NCBI GenBank assembly: GCA_965219035.1
Contig: CBDCMR010000004.1
Coordinates: 248,001-312,000, forward strand
DNA: 64,000 nt
Direction: 5' to 3'
DNA from: CBDCKN01 sp965219035
GTDB lineage: Bacteria > Gemmatimonadota > Gemmatimonadetes > Longimicrobiales > Gaopeijiaceae
The notes below the pieces were generated by a model, which ran no database searches, was not told where the DNA came from, and saw only the letters and a list, made by a program, of their open reading frames with translations. The position numbers and the translations under genes were made by a program. This document shows, piece after piece, positions 34,690 to 43,996 of this stretch. The first letter of the stretch is position 1. Every line of letters begins with the position of its first letter.

Positions 34690-35927
34690 CGCAGCGAATC
34701 GGACGACTTTGGCTAGAGCGGCGCGCGGTTTCCTGGCTGACCGCCATCACGGTCGCGACAGTGGCGCCCGCCGGTGACGCATGTGCGCAAGGATCGGCTC
34801 CGTTGGTGGTGCGCGGGCCCGAGGGCGCGACAGCATCGCTGCCCGTAGACCGATCCCGGGACTATGCCGCCGTGGGGTGGAAGGCCCTGGAGGGTCTGGG
34901 ATGGGCGGTGGAGTCGAGCGCGTCGGGCCTACGGGCCACGATGGCCGATGGTGGATCGGTAGTCGAGTTCGCCTTCGGCACTCCGCTGTTCCGATGGAAC
35001 GGTGAGGTGCTACAACTAGTCGACGTGCCTTTCACGAAGGGTGGAGCGGGGCACGTGCCCCTCCAGTTCGTCCTGGATTTTCTTCCCGTCCGACTGGGCG
35101 AGAGCTACGCCTTCCTGCCGGAGGAGGGTGTTCTCGAGATCCGGGATGCCGCCGTGTGGGCAGGCCTGGCGTCCGACGTCCGGACTGCACCGCCCGACAA
35201 GCGCGTGGTGATCATCGATCCGGGACATGGCGGCAGGGATCCGGGCACGGTGGGTCCTGGAGGCCGGCGCGAGAAGGATATCGCCCTGGCCGTCGGTCGT
35301 GCGCTGGCCCGGGAGCTCCGGGGAGACGAAAGCCTGGCGGTCCACCTCACACGTGACCGGGACGTTCTCGTCCCACTCTGGGAGCGCGGAGAGCTCGCGA
35401 CAAGCTGGAAGGGCGAGCGCCCCGGGATCTTCGTCTCAATCCACGTCAACGCCCTCCCGGGCCGTCCCTCCGTCCGCGGATTCGAGACCTACTTCCTGTC
35501 GGAGGCTCGCACCGAACACGAGCGCCGGGTGGCGGCCAACGAGAACGCTCCGCTCCGGATGGATCGTGAGGATGGGGAAGTCGAGGGAGAGGATGAAGAC
35601 CTCGGCTTCATCCTGCGGGAGCTGCGCAATCTGGATCATCAACACTGGTCATCCCGGCTGGCCGAGGGAGTGCAGAGGGAATTGGAGACGGTGCATCCCG
35701 GCCCGAGCCGTGGGGTCAAGCAGGGACCGTTCGCCGTCATCACGAATGCCCTCATGCCGGCTGTGCTGGTCGAGGTGGGCTTCGTGACGAACCGCGAGGA
35801 AGAGCGAGCCCTCTCTCGGGGCCAGTTTCAGGCGGAGCTCGCGGAGGCACTGGCTCGCGCCATCCACGACTTCTTCGAGCGTTACCCACCCGGGCAGGGC
35901 GAGACCATTCCCGGCTCCCGACCGTGA
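34686..35927 (+). CDS. N-acetylmuramoyl-L-alanine amidase (Amidase_3)
   Basis: This 413-residue exported zinc amidase cleaves peptide side chains from peptidoglycan. After a signal sequence (about residues 10-35) comes an N-terminal domain of about 120 residues that may bind the cell wall. The catalytic domain (about 160-400) holds the zinc ligands His in IDPGHGG, Glu in RREKDIALAV and His in VSIHVNALPG. The catalytic Glu is in VLVEVGFVTNREEE. GTG 34,686 overlaps the smpB stop. The 3' end overlaps the next gene by 4 bases, so smpB, amidase and lipoprotein are coupled. Confidence 0.9.
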   Translation: MTQRIGRLWLERRAVSWLTAITVATVAPAGDACAQGSAPLVVRGPEGATASLPVDRSRDYAAVGWKALEGLGWAVESSASGLRATMADGGSVVEFAFGTPLFRWNGEVLQLVDVPFTKGGAGHVPLQFVLDFLPVRLGESYAFLPEEGVLEIRDAAVWAGLASDVRTAPPDKRVVIIDPGHGGRDPGTVGPGGRREKDIALAVGRALARELRGDESLAVHLTRDRDVLVPLWERGELATSWKGERPGIFVSIHVNALPGRPSVRGFETYFLSEARTEHERRVAANENAPLRMDREDGEVEGEDEDLGFILRELRNLDHQHWSSRLAEGVQRELETVHPGPSRGVKQGPFAVITNALMPAVLVEVGFVTNREEERALSRGQFQAELAEALARAIHDFFERYPPGQGETIPGSRP

Positions 35928-37327
35928 GCCCGGCACCTACCTTTCGGGCCTTCCTTTTGTCCTCGTGCGGATCGGGACTGCTGGCGGGGTGCGTGTACTT
36001 CAACACCCTCTACAACGCCAGGGAGCTCTATCGTGAGACCGAGCTGGCACGTCTGGCCGGTCAGGACTCGGCGCTGGGCGAGCGCTACAGCGAGGTCATC
36101 GACAAGGCCACGAGAGCCTACCGCGCAGATGAGCGGGGCAGGTGGTCCGACGACGCACTCCTCCTCATGGGTCAGGCCCACCTCCGACGGGGAGACCTCC
36201 GCGACGCGCTAGAGGCCCTCGAACGTGTGTTGGCGGTGAGCGAGGATCCGGTGGTGCGGGGGCAGGCAATTCTGTACCTGGGGGCCGTGGATGTGGCGGC
36301 CGGCCGGCCGGCTCTGGGTGAGCCACTCCTGGACGAGGCCCTATTGGACGTGCGAGACCCGTTGATCAAGGCGGAGGGCCATCTCTGGCGAGCTCGGGCT
36401 TTGCTTCAGCAGGGGTACGTGGATCAGGGCTGGTGGGACCTCGACCAGGCGGCGGAGGCGCATGGCACTCACGTGGCTCCCGCCGGTTTGGAGCGCCTGA
36501 TCTGGGCAATCGCGCTCGGCGACTCCGCAAGAACCCTTAGCGGTGTCCAGACCCTACTCTTCACGAGCAGTGCCCGGGCGTTTGGCGACTCCATCCGCCG
36601 GCTTCTTCACCGGGTGGCCGACGTTTGGAGTCCGGCAGTGGCCGCCGGCGTCTTGGTGAATGCCGAGCGCGCCCGATGGTCCCGCACGAAGCGGGATCGG
36701 CTGCTGATGACCAGGGCCGGGTTCGCGTTCGAGGCCGGCGACACGTTACGCGCGCTGGCCGATGTCCGGCGCGTGGGAGGGGGCGTGGGTGAGCAGGCCT
36801 TCAACGCCCGTGTCACCCTGGCGAGATGGCGGCTCGCGGGTGCAGGTCAGATGGAGGTGTTCGCCGACGTCCGATCCGTTCTCCTTCCCGCCGTCGCCGC
36901 CGTCGAGGCTCAGGGCTTGCTTAACGGGATACGCCGGGTGGAGCTCCTCGTGGACTATGGACTGGAGGGAGACCGGATCGCGTTCTTCGCTGCGGCGGAG
37001 ATCTCCAGGGACGTCCTGGGCGCCCCTCGCATCGCCGCCGGCCTCTTCCAAGCCTACGCCGACGGCCAATCGGACTCCCCGTGGTCCGGCAAGGCACTCC
37101 TGGCGGCGAGGGCCCTGGTGGCGCGTCCCGCCGACAGGGAGTGGCTCGACGACCGCCTGGGCGCACTCCCGGGGAACGTCTACGTGCGCTATGCTCGTCA
37201 GGGCGATGACGGGCCGGACCTCGCCGACTTGGAGGCCCGTTTGCAGGCTTCCCTGGACGAGCTCCTGGCACGGGCCGACGAGGAGCTGGAGGCGCGGCGA
37301 CTCCTGGTGGGTGGATCGGGCGGATGA
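35924..37327 (+). CDS. TPR-containing lipoprotein
   Basis: This 467-residue protein begins with a signal peptide and lipobox (SGLLAGC, cysteine near residue 23), then YFNTLYNARELYRETE. Helical repeats across residues 30-330 (DDALLLMGQAHLRRGDLRDALEALERVL, and later RIAAGLFQAYADG) look like TPR or TPR-like units. YfiO/BamD and other envelope-assembly lipoproteins share the N-terminal pattern C-x-Y-x-F-N-T-x-Y-N-A. A role in envelope assembly is plausible but not proven. GTG 35,924 overlaps the amidase stop. Confidence 0.75.
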   Translation: MSPAPTFRAFLLSSCGSGLLAGCVYFNTLYNARELYRETELARLAGQDSALGERYSEVIDKATRAYRADERGRWSDDALLLMGQAHLRRGDLRDALEALERVLAVSEDPVVRGQAILYLGAVDVAAGRPALGEPLLDEALLDVRDPLIKAEGHLWRARALLQQGYVDQGWWDLDQAAEAHGTHVAPAGLERLIWAIALGDSARTLSGVQTLLFTSSARAFGDSIRRLLHRVADVWSPAVAAGVLVNAERARWSRTKRDRLLMTRAGFAFEAGDTLRALADVRRVGGGVGEQAFNARVTLARWRLAGAGQMEVFADVRSVLLPAVAAVEAQGLLNGIRRVELLVDYGLEGDRIAFFAAAEISRDVLGAPRIAAGLFQAYADGQSDSPWSGKALLAARALVARPADREWLDDRLGALPGNVYVRYARQGDDGPDLADLEARLQASLDELLARADEELEARRLLVGGSGG

Positions 37328-37343
37328 TTCCATCGATGGGCAC

Positions 37344-38297
37344 ATGCGACTAGGCCAGACACTCTTCGGAGAGAGCTTCCAGAACCCGGTTCTCCTGGCC
37401 GCGGGCACCTGCGGCTTCGGCCGGGAGCTCCGGGACGTCCTCGATCTGAATGCACTCGGGGGCATCGTAACCAAATCGGTTACCCTGGAGCCTCGGTCGG
37501 GGAACCCGCCGCCCAGGGTGGTCGAGGCCGGCAACGCCATGTTGAACTCCATCGGCCTGGCCAACCCGGGGCTGGAGACGGTGTGCGCGGAGAAGCTGCC
37601 CTGGATAAAGGAGCATCTCGCCGGTGTCCAGGTCTTCGTGAGTGTGGCCGGGCATGTTCCCGACGAATATTGGCGCATCGTGGAAGGGCTCGACGCGGTC
37701 GGAGGCTTTCTCGGTTACGAGCTCAACCTCTCGTGCCCAAACGACACCCGTCTGGGAGGACTTCCGTTCGCCCTGGACCCCGACGCGCTCCACGAGGTCG
37801 TGACGGGGGTGCGGGAGCTCACGGAGCGCCCGATGCTCGTCAAGCTCGCACCCAACGTCCCCGACATAGGTCCTGTGGCGGAGGCGGCCGAGGCCGCCGG
37901 GGCCGACGGGATCACCCTGGTGAACACGATGCCCGGTCTGATCATCGATGTCGATACGGGTGCGGCCGCCCTCGGGGCGGGTTCGGGCGGTCTCTCGGGC
38001 CCGGCTCTTCGCTCGGTGGGGGTCCACGCGGTGCACCGTGCCCGGCAACGTGCGTCGGTCCCCCTCGTGGGTGTGGGCGGGATCACAGACGCGAACGACG
38101 CCCTCCAGTACCTCCTGGCCGGCGCTTCCCTGGTGCAGATCGGAACCGCCACCTTTGCCGACTCCCGGGCCGCCGAACGTGTGGTGAGGGGTCTCGCCCA
38201 CTACGGTGAGGGCGCCGGCGTCGACAACATTCGGGACCTGGTCGGTGCCTTCGGGAGGAAGGAAAGCCCGGTAGGAGCATCTGGAGGCGAGCACTGA
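37344..38297 (+). CDS. pyrD: Dihydroorotate dehydrogenase, class 1B catalytic subunit type
   Basis: This 317-residue FMN enzyme oxidises dihydroorotate to orotate. FQNPVLLAAGTCGFG, KSVTLEPRSGNPPPRV, NSIGLANPGL and LNLSCPNDTRLGG are family motifs. The Cys in NLSCPN is the catalytic base of class 1 enzymes. KLAPNVPDIGP, VNTMPG and VGVGGI complete the FMN site. The class 1B partner PyrK is not adjacent. ATG 37,344 starts 17 bases after the lipoprotein stop. The end is 2 bases from pyrF. Confidence 0.93.
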   Translation: MRLGQTLFGESFQNPVLLAAGTCGFGRELRDVLDLNALGGIVTKSVTLEPRSGNPPPRVVEAGNAMLNSIGLANPGLETVCAEKLPWIKEHLAGVQVFVSVAGHVPDEYWRIVEGLDAVGGFLGYELNLSCPNDTRLGGLPFALDPDALHEVVTGVRELTERPMLVKLAPNVPDIGPVAEAAEAAGADGITLVNTMPGLIIDVDTGAAALGAGSGGLSGPALRSVGVHAVHRARQRASVPLVGVGGITDANDALQYLLAGASLVQIGTATFADSRAAERVVRGLAHYGEGAGVDNIRDLVGAFGRKESPVGASGGEH

Positions 38298-38299
38298 CC

Positions 38300-39055
38300 A
38301 TGGCCGAAGTCATTGTGGCCCTCGACTACGCCACCGGCAAGGAAGCGCTGGGTCTGGTGGACGCCCTTGGCAGCGCCGGTGACTTCTACAAGGTGGGGCT
38401 CGAGCTTTTTTCCCGAGAGGGACCGGAGGTCGTGGAGGCCCTGACCCAGAGGGACAAGAGAGTCTTCCTCGATCTCAAGTTGCACGACATTCCGAACACG
38501 GTGGCGAGGTCGGTCAGCGCCGCACGGGAGCTCGGTGTGGACTTCCTCACTGTTCACACCACGGGTGGCGTGCCCATGATGGCGGCCGCCGCCGAGGCTG
38601 CCGGTGGAGCGCTCACGCTGCTCGGTGTGACGGTCCTGACCTCCATGTCGGTACCTGACGTAGAGGCGGCGTGGGGCCGGAAGCTGGGCTCCCTCCGGGA
38701 CGAGGTCGTACGGCTCGCCGGGATGGCGAAGGAGGCGGGTCTGGGTGGGGTGGTGGCGTCACCCATGGAGGCTCGCCCGCTCAAGCGGCTTTTGGGATCC
38801 GACCTGTTGGTCGTGACCCCGGGCATCCGCCTCGGGGATGACGATCACCACGATCAGGCCCGGTTCGCCAGGCCTACCGAAGCTGCCGACGCCGGTGCCC
38901 ACTATCTGGTGGTCGGGCGGTCAATCACCCGTGCCCCCGATCCGGTGGAAGCTCTCGCCCTGGTGCGCGACCAGGCGGAGCCGCCCTCAGGGTCGCAGGA
39001 CGGAGCGCACCCCGGCGCGCAGGCGGAGACTCCGACGGACTCGACCAGCGCATGA
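38300..39055 (+). CDS. pyrF: Orotidine 5'-phosphate decarboxylase
   Basis: This 251-residue enzyme makes UMP from OMP. VIVALDYATG and FLDLKLHDIPNTVARS (the D-x-K-x-x-D catalytic network) mark the group I PyrF family. VVTPGIRLGDDDHHDQARFATPTEA-like text closes the barrel, followed by LVVGRSIT. The C-terminal 25 residues are low complexity. It follows pyrD directly, so two pyrimidine steps are co-expressed. The stop overlaps the next ATG. Confidence 0.95.
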   Translation: MAEVIVALDYATGKEALGLVDALGSAGDFYKVGLELFSREGPEVVEALTQRDKRVFLDLKLHDIPNTVARSVSAARELGVDFLTVHTTGGVPMMAAAAEAAGGALTLLGVTVLTSMSVPDVEAAWGRKLGSLRDEVVRLAGMAKEAGLGGVVASPMEARPLKRLLGSDLLVVTPGIRLGDDDHHDQARFARPTEAADAGAHYLVVGRSITRAPDPVEALALVRDQAEPPSGSQDGAHPGAQAETPTDSTSA

Positions 39056-39498
39056 GGGCCCCGCGGCTGCTGCTCGTCGGGTTCTTCGTGGCTCTCGGGA
39101 TCCCGTCCAGCGCGTGCCTCGGCCAATCCCTCGAAGAGGCCGCGTCGACATTCGCGAGACTATGGGCGGCCGGCGAGGTCTCGAGCCTCGAGGGGAGCCT
39201 CTCTCGGACTGGCGTGCGCCTTCAGTGGGAGGCGCGGCAAGTCGGCTCCCTCGATCCGCGCCATGCGGGAGCTTCGATCCGGGAATACCTCGGGAGCAGG
39301 GAAGGCGTCGCAGCCCGAGTGACCCAGGTCGAAGAAGTGGGGGGAGACCCTCCCAAGGGATATGCGGAGATCCGGTGGGAGTCCCGCATTCAAGGGACGT
39401 CGGATGTGCTCGCCAGGACGGTGTTCGTCGCCTTCGTCTCGGAGGACGGCGGCTGGCGCGTGACCGAGCTCCGCGTCTTGCCCCAATCACGGTCGTGA
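39052..39498 (+). CDS. Secreted NTF2-like (SnoaL/DUF4440-type) protein
   Basis: This 148-residue protein has a signal peptide (residues 1-24, ending SACLGQ). The rest looks like a small alpha+beta cone: LEEAASTFARLWAAGEVSSLE is a typical first helix of NTF2-like domains, and the C-terminal strands (YAEIRWESRIQG, VFVAFVSEDGGWRVTELRVLP) fit. No catalytic residues can be named. Overlap with pyrF (ATGA) implies coupling, but no functional relation to pyrimidines is evident. Confidence 0.65.
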   Translation: MRAPRLLLVGFFVALGIPSSACLGQSLEEAASTFARLWAAGEVSSLEGSLSRTGVRLQWEARQVGSLDPRHAGASIREYLGSREGVAARVTQVEEVGGDPPKGYAEIRWESRIQGTSDVLARTVFVAFVSEDGGWRVTELRVLPQSRS

Positions 39499-39553
39499 GA
39501 CCCTATGCTCACCCGACGCGGCAGCCGGCACGAACCCTGACCAACGGTGGCCC

Positions 39554-40987
39554 ATGGCCCTGAGACTCTACGACACGCTGACCCGCTCGGTGACGAGCTT
39601 CGAGCCCTTGAATCCGCCACAGGTGCGGCTCTATGCCTGCGGGCCCACGGTCTACGACTACGCCCACATCGGCAACTACAGGAGCTTCCTGGTCTACGAC
39701 CTGCTCTATCGCTACCTGACGTGGTCCGGGTACGATGTCGACTTCGTCATGAACCTCACCGACGTGGACGATCGGACCATCGAGCGGGCGGCTGAGAAGG
39801 GGAGGAAAATCACCGACCACACCGCGCCCTTCAGCGAGCAGATGCTCGCCGACGCGCGCACCCTCGGCATCCTGCCTGCCCGGAGTTACCCGCTGGCCAC
39901 CGAGTACGTCCCGCAAATGGTGTCCTGGGTCGAGCGGCTGGAGCAGAAGGGGCTGGCGTACGGCGCGGAAGACGGGTCGGTCTACTTCGCCATCGGTTCC
40001 TTTCCCACCTACGGACGCCTAAAGGGTCTTGATCCGGACGCCGCCCGGCCAGGCGCCCGCGTAGCCGAGGACGACTACGAGAAGGAGGACGTACGGGACT
40101 TCGCACTCTGGAAGGCCGCCAAGCCCGTAGACGAGGAGGTAGGCGCCGCGTGGGACTCGCCCTGGGGAAGGGGACGTCCGGGATGGCATCTGGAGTGCTC
40201 CGTCATGAGCATCACCGAGCTGGGAGAAACGCTGGACATCCACATGGGCGGTGAGGACTTGGTCTTCCCCCATCACGAGAACGAGATCGCCCAAGCGGAA
40301 GGGGTCACAGGGAAGCCTTTCGTGCGCCACTGGGTGCACGTCAAACACCTCATCGTCGAGGGCGAGAAGATGTCGAAGTCCCTTGGCAACACCATCACCA
40401 TGCGCGAGCTCCTCGAGGACGGGATCGAGCCGGCGGCCATCCGTCACCAGCTCATGAGCGCCCAGTACAGACGCGAGTTGAACTTCACACGGGACAGCCT
40501 GGAGGCCTCGGGTGCCACCATCCAGCGGCTCCTGGACTTCGAGGCACGCCTCAACGAGAGGGAAGCGTCCGGCGGGGCGGATGACGGGGCTCCCCGCCGA
40601 ATCGCGGAAGAGGCCGTCGACGCCTTCCGGGAAGCCATGGACGACGACCTCAACTCAGCCGAGGCTCTGGCGGCCTTATTCGTCTTCGTGAACCGCACCA
40701 ACAGCGAGTTGGACGCCGCCGACGGGATCTCGGAGGGGGACCTCACGGCGGCCCGTGAGGCGCTGGCGTCCATGGACCAGGTCCTGGGTCTCTTGGCCGT
40801 GGCCCGGGAGGGGCGGCAGGTGGACGAGGACGTGGAGGCCTGGGTCGAGTCGCTCATCGAGGAGCGGAACGCCGCCCGGGAGAGCCGGGACTTCCAGCGC
40901 GCGGATGCCATCAGGAACGAGCTGGCGGAGAAGAGAATCGTCTTGGAGGACTCGGTAGCCGGGACGCGCTGGAAGATCGTGCGATGA
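39554..40987 (+). CDS. cysS: Cysteinyl-tRNA synthetase
   Basis: This 477-residue class I synthetase charges tRNA-Cys. The zinc ligand Cys lies in RLYACGPTVYDYAHIGN, where HIGN (His38) is the HIGH signature. KMSKS is at residues about 272-276 (GEKMSKSLGN). GWHLECSVMS and HHENEIAQAE give the other zinc and adenylate contacts. A helical anticodon-binding domain fills residues 340-477. The gene is followed directly by a tRNA promoter and the truncated tRNA-Thr copy. Confidence 0.96.
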   Translation: MALRLYDTLTRSVTSFEPLNPPQVRLYACGPTVYDYAHIGNYRSFLVYDLLYRYLTWSGYDVDFVMNLTDVDDRTIERAAEKGRKITDHTAPFSEQMLADARTLGILPARSYPLATEYVPQMVSWVERLEQKGLAYGAEDGSVYFAIGSFPTYGRLKGLDPDAARPGARVAEDDYEKEDVRDFALWKAAKPVDEEVGAAWDSPWGRGRPGWHLECSVMSITELGETLDIHMGGEDLVFPHHENEIAQAEGVTGKPFVRHWVHVKHLIVEGEKMSKSLGNTITMRELLEDGIEPAAIRHQLMSAQYRRELNFTRDSLEASGATIQRLLDFEARLNEREASGGADDGAPRRIAEEAVDAFREAMDDDLNSAEALAALFVFVNRTNSELDAADGISEGDLTAAREALASMDQVLGLLAVAREGRQVDEDVEAWVESLIEERNAARESRDFQRADAIRNELAEKRIVLEDSVAGTRWKIVR

Positions 40988-40991
40988 ACCT

Positions 40992-41019
40992 TTGTGGTTC
41001 CCGACGGACGGAGTAGAAT
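40992..41019 (+). promoter_or_regulatory. tRNA-Thr promoter at the left attachment site
   Basis: TTGTGG (40,992-40,997), a 16-base spacer, and TAGAAT (41,014-41,019) end 13 bases before the start of the truncated tRNA-Thr copy. This looks like the original promoter of the tRNA gene, now feeding into the integrated element. Confidence 0.6.
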
Positions 41020-41028
41020 AGATCCAGC

Positions 41029-41072
41029 TTCCGCTGGCGTAGCTCAATTGGCAGAGCAGCTGCCTTGTAAGC
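41029..41072 (+). pseudogene. Truncated tRNA-Thr (5' half) / left attachment repeat
   Basis: Bases 41,033-41,072 match the first 40 bases of the intact tRNA-Thr at 47,045 exactly, through the anticodon TGT, then diverge in the anticodon stem. With 4 upstream bases the identity is 44 bp. The D-arm is whole but the 3' half is missing, so it cannot be a tRNA. Loss of identity just past the anticodon is the usual crossover region for tyrosine-integrase elements in tRNA genes. Confidence 0.85.
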
Positions 41073-41209
41073 CAGATGGACAGACCCCCTTTTTCGCAAT
41101 CTTCAAGGAAGAACAAGGGAATCGTCCACTAGTCGCGAGTACCATTTTCAGGCCATACACGGGGTTAGAGTACGCCAACGTGCACACCAACGTGCACACT
41201 TCTCAGATG

Positions 41210-41236
41210 GGGGAGGGGCTTCGGCCTCTCCCCTTT
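41210..41236 (+). terminator. Intrinsic terminator with TTCG tetraloop
   Basis: GGGGAGGGGC pairs with GCCTCTCCCC around a TTCG loop (one G-T pair), followed by TTT. It would stop transcription coming from the tRNA-Thr promoter about 190 bases upstream. Confidence 0.8.
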
Positions 41237-41297
41237 CGTACATAGTGGTAGCCAGCGTCGACCGGGCGAAACGGGCCCGAAAAAAGGGAGCGATCCC

Positions 41298-41533
41298 GTG
41301 AAGCATCACGACCCTGATGTACGGGCCCAAGTAATGGCCGCGCTGTTGTCGGGCCAGGGCGTCACGGCGGTCGCCAAAGCCTATGATCTTCCGACTTCGA
41401 CGACGAGCCGGTGGAAGGCTGAGGCAAGAACCAGGACGCCGCCGACATCGCCGTCCTGCACGGGGTCATGACTGACAAATGCGTTCGGCTTCTAGAAGCC
41501 CTCGACGGCGGACCGATGAGCAATGGCCGCTAA
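41298..41533 (+). pseudogene. Small helix-turn-helix protein, frameshifted
   Basis: From GTG 41,298 the product reads MKHHDPDVRAQVMAALLSGQ, then GVTAVAKAYDLPTSTTSRWK, a homeodomain-like HTH such as those of small terminase subunits or transposase-linked regulators. It then leaves frame at about 41,425 and stops at 41,471. Adding one base between GC and AAG restores KNQDAADIAVLHGVMTDKCV and a TAA at 41,531-41,533. The restored protein would be about 78 residues. The end overlaps the start of the next small gene, so the pair was coupled. Confidence 0.6.
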
Positions 41534-41738
41534 CCTTCGACGCTGGTTGACCGTGGACACTGGGCGCTTCGGCTTCCCTCCAGATGGTCGCAGCGACGAG
41601 GCAGTCCGGGAGCGGTTTCTGGCACGAGTCAGTGCGATACGTGACCGGCTAGGGGAGGTTGAGGTTGAGCCTTCCGACCCTGATGAGGTTCAGGAAATGT
41701 TTGAGGCGCGGTGGCGGGAACTTGGGTTCCGACGGTAA
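41523..41738 (+). CDS. Hypothetical small protein of the integrated element
   Basis: This 71-residue protein starts ATG 41,523, overlapping the end of the HTH gene (ATGGCCGCTAA). It is rich in arginine and acidic residues and probably helical (EAVRERFLARVSAIRDRLGE, then VQEMFEARWRELGF). No family is recognised. The coupling to an HTH gene suggests a phage- or element-derived two-gene unit. Confidence 0.45.
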   Translation: MAANLRRWLTVDTGRFGFPPDGRSDEAVRERFLARVSAIRDRLGEVEVEPSDPDEVQEMFEARWRELGFRR

Positions 41739-42075
41739 CGCTGGTGGCGGCCCTTTAACCCACGAGCACACTCCAGGCTACTCAGGCGAGCCGACACGAC
41801 CCGCAATCGCTCAGAACGTGGCTACAGGCGTCTGACGGGCTTCTGCTTGCGCCTTCCTGCCGCGTATTGATGTTGATCTCGATCTGATCTATCCGCCCAC
41901 GGAGAACGAGAGACCAGCTGGCCACATATAGATAAAGGAACCATTCTCGATCACGATGGCTCCTCTTCGCGTAACCCAAAACTGTAACCCATCAATGCTC
42001 AGAAACTGTTACCCATTGGGGTTCGGGCTCACCCCCCCTGAGTCTCCGATTCGCCAACGTGGGCCAGCCCCATGC
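41739..42075. other. Intergenic, no gene seen
   Basis: The only structure noticed is a near-repeat of a short text, AACCCATCAATGCTCAGAAAC beside ACCCATTGGGG (about 41,975-42,022). No coding potential or RNA fold stands out. Confidence 0.4.
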
Positions 42076-42963
42076 CTACCAGTTCCAAACGAAGTTCACC
42101 AAGGGGAGAGCCACGTCTAGGGAGCCATCCACAAACGGCAGGAGCAGGCCGAGGTCTGCCGAGAGGCGCTCACCAAAGAACCGGGGACCAAACGAGAGTA
42201 GCACGTCTCCACTGGGAAGCAGGTAGTTCTCCGTTATGAACTTGGTCCGCCGCCCCACCCGGGTCTCACCCCCAAGCATGATGGCCGGTTTGTCGGCGAG
42301 ATCGCCGTCGACCCAGCCATAGCCCAGCCCGAGACTGATCGCGCTGTCGGGGCCGCCACTCGTGGCGACTCCGTACAAGATCCCCGCACTACCGTCTCCC
42401 CCAATCGTGCTGAATGCAAGCACACCGACTGCCAAGTCTGTCCGAGCGTTGCTCGCGAGGCGTAGCTTCGGCGCGAACCAGAAGATCCGCTCTCCTTCGT
42501 CTCCTCCGAAAACTAGAGGCGTGCCACCGGACAGGATCAGCCGGTCGGTCACACCAAAGCTGAGAAACGGCATGACTAGCTCGAAGACCGAGAAGTAACC
42601 TCCTCCAGCTGGCAGAGTGCGAGCGGTAGGGCCGAAGAAAAGACGCGTACGGTTCGGATCGGAGCGCCAGAATGCGCCCTGCCGTACCCGTCCGCGGACG
42701 ATGGACAAACTTCGCATGTCGGCGTGTGGAACTTGGATCTCGATTCCCGCCACGAACCGGAACGTGGCCGGGTCTGAGGCGTCCAAGACACGCCCAAAGA
42801 AAACGCTACCATCCCTCAGCACTAGTTCCTGAACCTGCCCTTCCGCAGGGACCTGGACGTTCACGACTTGGGCCTCGAGAGGGAGCGAAAGCAGTGCCCC
42901 GGCCAGCGATAAGGTCACCAGGATGGTGCGCAGTCTCCTCTCGCCCCCTGGGCGATCGGCCAT
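42076..42963 (-). CDS. Hypothetical exported beta-barrel-like protein
   Basis: This 295-residue protein has a signal peptide (MADRPGGERRLRTILVTLSL to about residue 35, ending PLEAQ). The rest consists of amphipathic strands such as GYFSVFELVMPFLSFGVTDRLILSGGT and SLGLGYGWVDGDL, ending LPLVNFVWNW with a terminal aromatic residue. That is the look of a small outer-membrane barrel. ATG 42,963 is chosen because it gives a clean signal peptide; a longer reading starts at 43,053. It appears intact, although it lies within the decayed element. Confidence 0.55.
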   Translation of the reverse strand: MADRPGGERRLRTILVTLSLAGALLSLPLEAQVVNVQVPAEGQVQELVLRDGSVFFGRVLDASDPATFRFVAGIEIQVPHADMRSLSIVRGRVRQGAFWRSDPNRTRLFFGPTARTLPAGGGYFSVFELVMPFLSFGVTDRLILSGGTPLVFGGDEGERIFWFAPKLRLASNARTDLAVGVLAFSTIGGDGSAGILYGVATSGGPDSAISLGLGYGWVDGDLADKPAIMLGGETRVGRRTKFITENYLLPSGDVLLSFGPRFFGERLSADLGLLLPFVDGSLDVALPLVNFVWNW

Positions 42964-43778
42964 GACTTTCCTCGGCCTTAGCTCAGCGCTCCCCAGCAAT
43001 ACCGCTACAACCAGCATCCGTCCCATGGTTCCTCCATCGTAATGAATGACCATTCGAAGGATGCGCTTCTGTAGCCGCTGGTTTGATACGTCAAATGACG
43101 TAGATGGGAGTCAAGATTACGTAGGTGGCTGGAGCCCAACTCCCCTCGGCTCTCGGATGGGGCTGATGTGCCAGCTTCCACAATTCCCTGGACCATTATC
43201 CACTGAACATTCTTTTCGGCCGCTCATCCAGCCACGCCTAGGGTAGTTCTAACACCCATAGAATAGGGGTCCCATTGGGGGGGCATCAGCAGACTTGTGA
43301 TCAGCACCGCCAGATCCCTAGCGCCTACCCTCTGCGGTTAGCCGTGCGAGGGGTTGATCAGGCGAGGATTGCGAGCCGATGGCTGCGGCTGAACCGAGCC
43401 AAACCCGAAGCTGCCCCAGGAGGGTATGCCCATGCGCTCAAGCTATGGGTGATGCTGAGGTTGGGCGGGACTGATGCGTTGCGGCGTGCGGCCGGCTTTT
43501 GTGGCGTTGCCCCGACAAATTCCTGTGGCACCCCGACAACAAGTAGTGGAGCCGGTCCGGGCGGGGTCCGTCGTGCGTGCCACCCACACTGCAAGGATTC
43601 TTGCGCCGGATGCCTCTCCCGCCCGGACAACTCCGCCTCTACCATGGGCAACAAGTATGCCGCGGTGGGGGTCAGTCGCGAAGGAGCGTATGGCCGGAAC
43701 GCGGGAATACTTCGCTTCACTCGCCGACGGCGCTTCAGTGACTTTACGCTTAACCGAGGACTGTGGTGTAGAGCCAAT
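42964..43778. other. Decayed intergenic DNA with short repeat copy
   Basis: No convincing gene is seen. It includes copy 1 of a 39-bp repeat (43,429-43,467), and the right end abuts the IS3 fragment. Several open frames exist on both strands but none has family-like sequence. Confidence 0.4.
43429..43467. repeat. Three-copy 39-bp repeat, copy 1
   Basis: The core CCCATGCGCTCAAGCTATGG continues GTGATGCTGAGGTTGGGCG. Further copies are at about 45,637 and 46,454, with 1-3 base differences. CCCAT and ATGGG inside it can form a small hairpin. Likely the end of an old insertion sequence. Confidence 0.65.
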
Positions 43779-43996
43779 GCGGAGCCTGTCAACGCCAGTG
43801 AGACACTCTTGGGAATTAATTAGAGAGCAATCTCCTGTGTCGTGAGGGAGGGGGTTGGAGGATTGATCCAGACGGCCTCCGGGAGCGGTTTGGGCTTCGG
43901 CTCACCGGAGACGAAGCGGTCGGGATGAGCGGCCCAGGCCTCGCGTAGCACGGCCTCCCTGCCGGCGATGACCTGATCGGCGTGACCGAAGTGGAC
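43779..43996 (-). mobile_element. IS3-type element fragment (218 bp)
   Basis: These 218 bases are identical, as far as I can compare by eye, to 49,372-49,589, the 3' end of the IS3-type element. They include the last ~59 codons of the transposase and the outer end. The left edge is shared with the other copy; the right edge is an abrupt break, so this is an internally truncated copy. Confidence 0.85.

Noticed and set aside
41171..41200. CGTGCACACCAA tandem pair as a CRISPR-like or iteron repeat
   Set aside because: Only two partial units; no array, spacers or replication gene nearby.
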